From the NCBI RefSeq assembly GCF_013283645.1, contig NZ_JABEKV010000002.1:751798-815797 (forward strand): a stretch of 64,000 nt of DNA. Direction: 5' to 3'. The translations under genes were made by a program, and so were the position numbers. The notes under the pieces were generated by a model. That model did no database searches, had not been told where the DNA came from, and saw nothing but the letters and a program-made list of their open reading frames with translations. Positions 57,685 through 64,000 of the stretch are shown in pieces. Source of the DNA: Sinorhizobium psoraleae (GTDB lineage: Bacteria > Pseudomonadota > Alphaproteobacteria > Rhizobiales > Rhizobiaceae). The stretch's first letter is position 1, and every line of letters begins with the position of its first letter.

Positions 57685-58773
57685 CTAAGCGCGATAGCTG
57701 CGCCCGGCTTCGTCAAAAAGGTGAAGCTTTGCCTTGTCGGCGGTGAAGCGCACCTTGTCTCCCCTGTTGACCTGCGAGATGCCGGGGATCTTCGCGATGA
57801 TCGGCTCGTTTTCGACCAGTCCCTCGATGTAGAGCAGCGTCACTTCGCCAAGCGCCTCGACGATCGAGACCGTTCCTTCGAACAGGAAGTCTTCGGTCTG
57901 CGTCGCCTGCAGATCTTCCGGCCGCACTCCGAAGCTCGCCTTCTTACCGTTTTCGGAAGCGTTCGTGGAGATATCAAGCGTCACCGACTTGCCGCCTGCG
58001 AGCGTCACCGTGGTCTGCGCGCCGGTCGCGGAGATCGTCGACGGGATGATGTTCATCGCCGGCGAGCCTATGAAGCGGGCGACAAAAAGGTTCGCCGGGC
58101 GCTCGTAGAGTTCGAGTGGGGCACCGACCTGCTCGATATGACCGGCGGAAAGCACGACGATGCGGTCGGCGAGCGTCATAGCCTCCACTTGGTCATGGGT
58201 GACATAGATCATCGTCGTATCGGCCATCTGCTCGTTGAGCTTGGCGATCTCGATCCGGGTGGCGACGCGCAAGGCGGCATCGAGATTGGAAAGCGGCTCG
58301 TCGAAGAGAAAGACCTTGGGGTCTCGGCAGATCGCGCGACCGATCGCCACGCGCTGGCGCTGGCCGCCCGAAAGCGCCTTTGGCAGCCGGTCCAGATATT
58401 TGGTGAGCTGGAGGATTTCCGCCGCCGAGCGCACGCGGCGGTCGATCTCCTCCTTCGGCTCCTTGGCGATCCGCATCCCGAAAGCCATGTTGTCATAGAC
58501 TGTCATGTGCGGATAGAGCGCGTAGGACTGGAACACCATGGCGATGCCGCGCTTCGATGGCGGCACCTCGTTGACCCGTTCGCCATCGATGAACATGTCG
58601 CCGCCGGTTATCTCTTCAAGGCCGGCGATCATCCTGAGCAGCGTCGATTTCCCGCAACCGGACGGTCCAACGAAGACGATGAACTCACCCTGCTTGATGT
58701 CGAGGTTGATGCCGTGAATGACATCAACCGCCCCATAGGACTTGCGGATATCTTTAAGCAACAGGCCTGTCAT
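57685..58773 (-). CDS. aglK: Alpha-glucoside ABC transporter ATP-binding protein AglK
   Basis: A 362-residue MalK/UgpC-type ATPase. Walker A is FVGPSGCGKSTLLRMIAGLE, the Q-loop is MVFQSYALYPHMTVYDN, the signature motif is ALSGGQRQRVAIGRAICRDP, Walker B is VFLFDEPLSNLD, and the switch His is in YVTHDQVEAMTLAD. The C-terminal regulatory/TOBE region begins about residue 240. ATG 58773 has GGGGAGG 6 bases upstream and yields the usual length. Last gene of aglEFGAK. Confidence 0.94.
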   Translation of the reverse strand: MTGLLLKDIRKSYGAVDVIHGINLDIKQGEFIVFVGPSGCGKSTLLRMIAGLEEITGGDMFIDGERVNEVPPSKRGIAMVFQSYALYPHMTVYDNMAFGMRIAKEPKEEIDRRVRSAAEILQLTKYLDRLPKALSGGQRQRVAIGRAICRDPKVFLFDEPLSNLDAALRVATRIEIAKLNEQMADTTMIYVTHDQVEAMTLADRIVVLSAGHIEQVGAPLELYERPANLFVARFIGSPAMNIIPSTISATGAQTTVTLAGGKSVTLDISTNASENGKKASFGVRPEDLQATQTEDFLFEGTVSIVEALGEVTLLYIEGLVENEPIIAKIPGISQVNRGDKVRFTADKAKLHLFDEAGRSYRA

Positions 58774-58845
58774 CGCATCCTCCCCTCTCCATTTCTCCAA
58801 AAGGCGCTTTCTTCATGCGAACCGTTGTCCTTCGCTGGAAAACGC

Positions 58846-60501
<1,656 letters not shown>

Positions 60502-60530
60502 TCGCGTAAAAGGTCCTTGTCTTGAATCTG

Positions 60531-61676
60531 TCAGCCGCCCTTGACCGACCCCGCGAGCAGGCCGCGCACGAGATAGCGCTGCAGCGCGAAGAAGACGATC
60601 AGAGGAACGACGATGGTGATGAAGGCGGAAGCGGTCAGGATTTCCCAGTTGCCGCCGCGAGAGCCGAGGAGGTTGACCAGGCGCCCCGTCAGGACGAGCT
60701 GATCCTGGCCCGTGCCGAGGAAGACGATGGCGACCAGAAGATCGTTCCAGGTCCAGAGGAATTGGAAGATCGCAAAGGAGGCGAGCGCCGGGAACGACAA
60801 TGGCAGGATGATCTTGACGAAGATGTCAAAATCGCTGGCGCCGTCGACGCGTGCGGATTCCATGATCTCGCGCGGCAGACCGGCCATGTAATTGCGCAAG
60901 AGATAGATCGCGAGTGGCAAACCGAAGCCGGTATGGGCGAGCCAGATACCCATATAGGTCTTGGCCGGCACGCCGAGGAAAGCACCGACGCCGTTATAGA
61001 GCTTCAAGAGCGGAATAAGCGACATCTGCAGCGGCACGACCAGCAGGCCGACCACCACGGCGATCAGGATTGCACGCCCGGGAAAAGGCATCCAGGCCAG
61101 AGCATAGGCTGCAAAAGCTGCTATCAGAATCGGGATGACCGTCGATGGAACGGCAACCGTCAGCGAGTTGATGAAGGACGCGCCAATGCCCTCCGCACTC
61201 AGAACCTCTCTATAGTTGTCGAGCGTGAAACGCGGCGGTGCCGCGGCGGTGAAAAAGATGCGCTGGCCGCGCGAGCCTTCCATCCTCGTGTCGGAAACGA
61301 TCTCGAAGCTGCCGTCCGCCTGCACCGTCAGCTTTTCGCCGCCGTTCAGATCGGCGGTTTCGCCGGCCTTGAACGCCGCCGGTTCACGACTGGAGAAGCC
61401 GAAGGCCGAAACCTGTCCGGCCTGACCATCGAGAACGTTGCCTGAGATGACGAACTTGCCGTCACGTTCGACCTGACTGTCGGCCGACGGAGCGCGCGCG
61501 ACGGCGTTGCGCGACGACGTGGCAAGCGCCGTCCACCATCCGGAAACGGCGAGCTGATCCTTGTCGCGTAGCGACGATATCAACAGGCCGGCGGTCGGCA
61601 TCGTCCAGAGAGCGACGAGCAGAAGCACCGAGAGGTGCACGGCCCACATCAGCGGGGAGCGCGTGGCTGGGGTCAT
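60531..61676 (-). CDS. aglG: Alpha-glucoside ABC transporter permease AglG
   Basis: A 381-residue MalG-like permease. Helix 1 is near residues 13-33 (VHLSVLLLVALWTMPTAGLL). A periplasmic insert of roughly 120 residues (about 45-160) follows before the main membrane block (SFINSLTVAVPSTVIPILIA onward), which is longer than in plain MalG. The EAA loop is ESARVDGASDFDIFVKIILP. It starts 1 base after the aglF stop. Confidence 0.93.
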   Translation of the reverse strand: MTPATRSPLMWAVHLSVLLLVALWTMPTAGLLISSLRDKDQLAVSGWWTALATSSRNAVARAPSADSQVERDGKFVISGNVLDGQAGQVSAFGFSSREPAAFKAGETADLNGGEKLTVQADGSFEIVSDTRMEGSRGQRIFFTAAAPPRFTLDNYREVLSAEGIGASFINSLTVAVPSTVIPILIAAFAAYALAWMPFPGRAILIAVVVGLLVVPLQMSLIPLLKLYNGVGAFLGVPAKTYMGIWLAHTGFGLPLAIYLLRNYMAGLPREIMESARVDGASDFDIFVKIILPLSFPALASFAIFQFLWTWNDLLVAIVFLGTGQDQLVLTGRLVNLLGSRGGNWEILTASAFITIVVPLIVFFALQRYLVRGLLAGSVKGG

Positions 61677-61677
61677 C

Positions 61678-62688
61678 TCAGTGGCTCCTCATTTCCTTGG
61701 CCGCGTTGCGGATGTTCCAGATCATGATCGGGACGACGAGAATCATGATCACTACGGCAATCGACGCGCCGCGGCCGAAGTCCCCGCCACCGCGGAACAT
61801 CCAGTCGAACATGAGGTTGGCGAGCACCTGGCTCTGCCATTGCCCGTTCGTCATCGCCAGAACGATGTCGAAAACCTTGAGCACCAGGATCGTGATGGTG
61901 GTCCAGACGACGGCGATCGTGCCCCAGATCTGCGGCACCATGATCTTGAAGAAGATCTGCCAGCCATTGGCGCCGTCGATCACCGCGGCCTCGATGGTCT
62001 CCTCCGGTATGCCGCGCAATGCAGCGGAGAGAATGACCATCGCAAATCCTGTCTGGATCCAGATGAGGATGACCATGAGGAAGAAATTGTTCCAGAAGGG
62101 CAGCGTGATCCAGGCCTGCGGTACGCCGCCGAAGGCGACGACAATGGCATTCAAGAGGCCGATCTGCTCCGCTCCCTCCGCACGGTAGTCGTAGATGAAC
62201 TTCCAGATGACGGCGGCGCCAACGAAGGAGATCGCCATCGGCATGAAGATCAGCGTTTTGGCGATGTTGCCCCACCAGATGCGGTCCGTCAGCGCCGCGA
62301 TGATGAGCCCGAAGAAGGTCGAGAGTGCCGGGACGACCAGCAGCCAGAGGAAATTGTTGAAGATCGACTGACGGAATTCATTGTCATTAACCATCCAGAA
62401 GTAGTTACTAAAGCCGACGAAGTTCACTCCCGCTCGATCATGGAAACTGAAAACGACGGACTGGTAGACCGGATAGATGAGATAGATCGTCAGCGCGAAC
62501 AGTGCGGGCGCCAGAAACAGCCAGGGCCGGATGGCGTTGGTGATGCGCAGGTTGCGGGACGCAGCCTTACCGGAGAGGCCCTTCGACGGGAAAATCTGGT
62601 CGAGAATGAAATTGGTGCCCCAGAAATAGGCTGCGCAAGCCAGGACACCGGCAATCATCGTCAGAATGGCAGCGAATAGCTGCTGCAT
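61678..62688 (-). CDS. aglF: Alpha-glucoside ABC transporter permease AglF
   Basis: A 336-residue MalF-like permease. The first helices are LFAAILTMIAGVLACAAYFW and PWLFLAPALFALTIYLIYPV; the EAA loop is EAAVIDGANGWQIFFKIMVP. The end of the main domain is the typical VPIMIWNIRNAAKEMRSH. Separated from aglE by 162 bases carrying a hairpin. Confidence 0.94.
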   Translation of the reverse strand: MQQLFAAILTMIAGVLACAAYFWGTNFILDQIFPSKGLSGKAASRNLRITNAIRPWLFLAPALFALTIYLIYPVYQSVVFSFHDRAGVNFVGFSNYFWMVNDNEFRQSIFNNFLWLLVVPALSTFFGLIIAALTDRIWWGNIAKTLIFMPMAISFVGAAVIWKFIYDYRAEGAEQIGLLNAIVVAFGGVPQAWITLPFWNNFFLMVILIWIQTGFAMVILSAALRGIPEETIEAAVIDGANGWQIFFKIMVPQIWGTIAVVWTTITILVLKVFDIVLAMTNGQWQSQVLANLMFDWMFRGGGDFGRGASIAVVIMILVVPIMIWNIRNAAKEMRSH

Positions 62689-62809
62689 GACACATCCCTC
62701 CCCTTAAATGCGCTCCGAAGCAGGATGCTCCCGGCGCATCGTGTGATGACGGCTACCGCTCTTGATTGGGATTACCCCGATTGCCGAGGCAATCCGGACA
62801 TGAAGGAGC

Positions 62810-62835
62810 GGCGGACGAGATTAGCATCGTCCGCC
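62810..62835 (-). terminator. Hairpin between aglE and aglF
   Basis: Minus strand GGCGGACGA / TCGTCCGCC, perfect 9-bp stem with an 8-base loop, 15 bases after the aglE stop. No T-tract follows, so it is more likely an mRNA-stabilising or attenuating element. A second small palindrome (GATTGCC, GA, GGCAATC) lies at 62779-62794. Confidence 0.5.
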
Positions 62836-62850
62836 GTCTTTGTTTTAGTC

Positions 62851-64000
62851 TTACTTGATGGAGTCCCATGCCTTCTGCACGCCGGCTGCGACGTCGGCAG
62901 ACGACTTGCCGCCCACGAAATCGACCATGCCTGTCCAGAAGGCGCCTGCGCCGATCTTGCCCGGCATCAGGTCGGAACCATCGAAACGGAAGGTCGTCGC
63001 ATTGAGCAGGATCTCGCCCTGCTTCTTCAGCGGCGGATTGCCATAGGTCTCCACGTTGACGCTCTTGTAGGGCGTCAGGAAACTCGTCTGGGCCATCCAG
63101 ACCTCATGCGCGATCGGCGTCTTCAGAAACTCGATGAAGGCGCGTGCGGCCGGCGTGTCCTTGGTGATCATCGCGAGCGTACCGGCACCCAGCACCGGAT
63201 TGCCGAGATCCTTCTTGCTCTCATAGGGAGGCAAGTAGAAGAAATCGGCATCCTCGCCGATCACGGTGCCTTCCGGGAAGAAGGACGGGATGAACGAAGC
63301 CTGATGGTGCAGGTAGCACTTCGGCGGCGAGGAGAAGAGACCCTTCGGGCTGTCACGGAAGTCGGCAGAGGCCACGGCCGCAGCGCCGCCATCCACGAAC
63401 TTGTCGTTGCGTGCGAACCAGCCGAATTCGTCCAACGCACCGGTGATCGCCGGATCGGTGAACGGAATCTCGTTCTTGACCCACTTGTCGTAGACATCGG
63501 CCGGCTGCGTGCGCAGCATCAGGTCCTCGACCCAGTCCGTCGCCGGCCAGCCGGTCGCGCCGCCCGAACCGAGGCCGATGCACCACGGCTTCTCACCATC
63601 GGCGGCGATCTTCTCGGTCAGCGCCTTCAGCTCTTCCATGGTCTTCGGCACTTCGTAGCCGGCGTCCTCGAAGTTTTCCGGCACGTACCAGACGAGCGAC
63701 TTCACATCGATCTTGTAAGGGAACGCGTAGAGCGCCGGTGCGCCGTCCTTGCCGTTGTAAGTGGAGAGATCGACCCACGATTGACCGGCTGCGTAGTTGT
63801 CGAGCAACCATTGCTTGGTTTCGTCACCAAGCGGCGTCAGATAGCCCTTCGAGGCAAGATCGGCGATAAGACCCGGCTGCGGCAGGATCGCGACATCCGG
63901 CGGGCTACCAGCTTGAGTGTCGATGACTATCTGCTGTTCATAGTTTTCGGAGGACGAATATTTGATCTCGGCGCCCGTCGCTTCAACGAAATAGGCATAA
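62851..64000 (-). CDS. aglE: Periplasmic alpha-glucoside-binding protein AglE (N-terminus cut)
   Basis: The frame stays open from its stop at 62851 to the right edge, giving about 383 residues; the signal peptide and start are outside the window. Visible parts include YFVEATGAEIKYSSSENYEQ, PPDVAILPQPGLIADLASKG, YAFPYKIDVKSLVWYVPENF and, at the end, FWTGMVDFVGGKSSADVAAG. These fit family 1 sugar-binding proteins and the AglE subgroup. It delivers alpha-glucosides to AglF/AglG/AglK. The regulator aglR is expected beyond the edge. Confidence 0.92.
   Translation of the reverse strand, partial: YAYFVEATGAEIKYSSSENYEQQIVIDTQAGSPPDVAILPQPGLIADLASKGYLTPLGDETKQWLLDNYAAGQSWVDLSTYNGKDGAPALYAFPYKIDVKSLVWYVPENFEDAGYEVPKTMEELKALTEKIAADGEKPWCIGLGSGGATGWPATDWVEDLMLRTQPADVYDKWVKNEIPFTDPAITGALDEFGWFARNDKFVDGGAAAVASADFRDSPKGLFSSPPKCYLHHQASFIPSFFPEGTVIGEDADFFYLPPYESKKDLGNPVLGAGTLAMITKDTPAARAFIEFLKTPIAHEVWMAQTSFLTPYKSVNVETYGNPPLKKQGEILLNATTFRFDGSDLMPGKIGAGAFWTGMVDFVGGKSSADVAAGVQKAWDSIK

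Overview
The window is chromosomal DNA from an alphaproteobacterium of the Rhizobiales, almost certainly a Sinorhizobium/Ensifer species close to S. meliloti or S. medicae. The grounds are high GC coding DNA, a RirA-type iron regulator, a CbrA-type PAS kinase, an agl alpha-glucoside operon, a zwf-pgl-edd cluster, NepR/PhyR stress regulators, and several copies of rhizobial intergenic mosaic repeats. No phage, insertion sequence, plasmid function or CRISPR array is visible. Genes are dense and mostly housekeeping or nutrient uptake.

Region 1-7.5 kb is the least conventional part. It holds a NepR/PhyR pair (rsiA2/rsiB2 type) and a series of very small genes: DUF1328, CsbD, a glycine-zipper lipoprotein, and 63-, 33- and 56-residue proteins. 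Five sites match the EcfG/RpoE2 promoter pattern GGAAC-N16/17-CGTT. Each of them sits a short distance upstream of one of these small genes. I read this as a general-stress-response cluster, several members of which are too short for ordinary gene calling.

7.5-22 kb: a RidA protein; a complete dipeptide ABC importer (dppABCDF) with an attenuator-like hairpin after dppA; a LuxR-type solo with a small receiver protein; rirA divergent from the ferric-iron binding protein fbpA, with an Irr-box-like palindrome between them; a DUF898/M48 peptidase pair; mmsA with a divergent LysR regulator. 22-30 kb: an RTX-repeat protein, tRNA-His(GTG), a phasin, the cell-cycle/symbiosis kinase cbrA and the iron permease fbpB, which lies 11.5 kb from fbpA.

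30-49 kb: acetoacetyl-CoA synthetase, an AsmA-like protein, a putrescine importer (potFGHI), a fatty acid desaturase, a ScfR/RamB-type regulator divergent from isocitrate lyase (aceA), a LysR regulator, a large chemoreceptor (probably mcpZ) and a BaiN/HI0933-type flavoprotein. 49-64 kb: gamma-glutamylputrescine-type puuA/puuB, the Entner-Doudoroff operon zwf-pgl and edd, a GFA-family protein, a PilZ-like protein and the alpha-glucoside system aglEFGAK, with aglE running off the right edge.

The genes link into a few physiological modules. Putrescine uptake (pot) feeds putrescine breakdown (puu). Alpha-glucoside uptake and hydrolysis (agl) feeds glucose 6-phosphate into zwf-pgl-edd. Acetoacetyl-CoA synthetase, the phasin and the glyoxylate-shunt enzyme AceA belong to acetyl-CoA/polyhydroxybutyrate turnover. 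Iron import (fbpA, fbpB) sits beside its regulator RirA. Intergenic repeats of two families (A and B) sit between operons and in two places supply the stop codon of a neighbouring gene.
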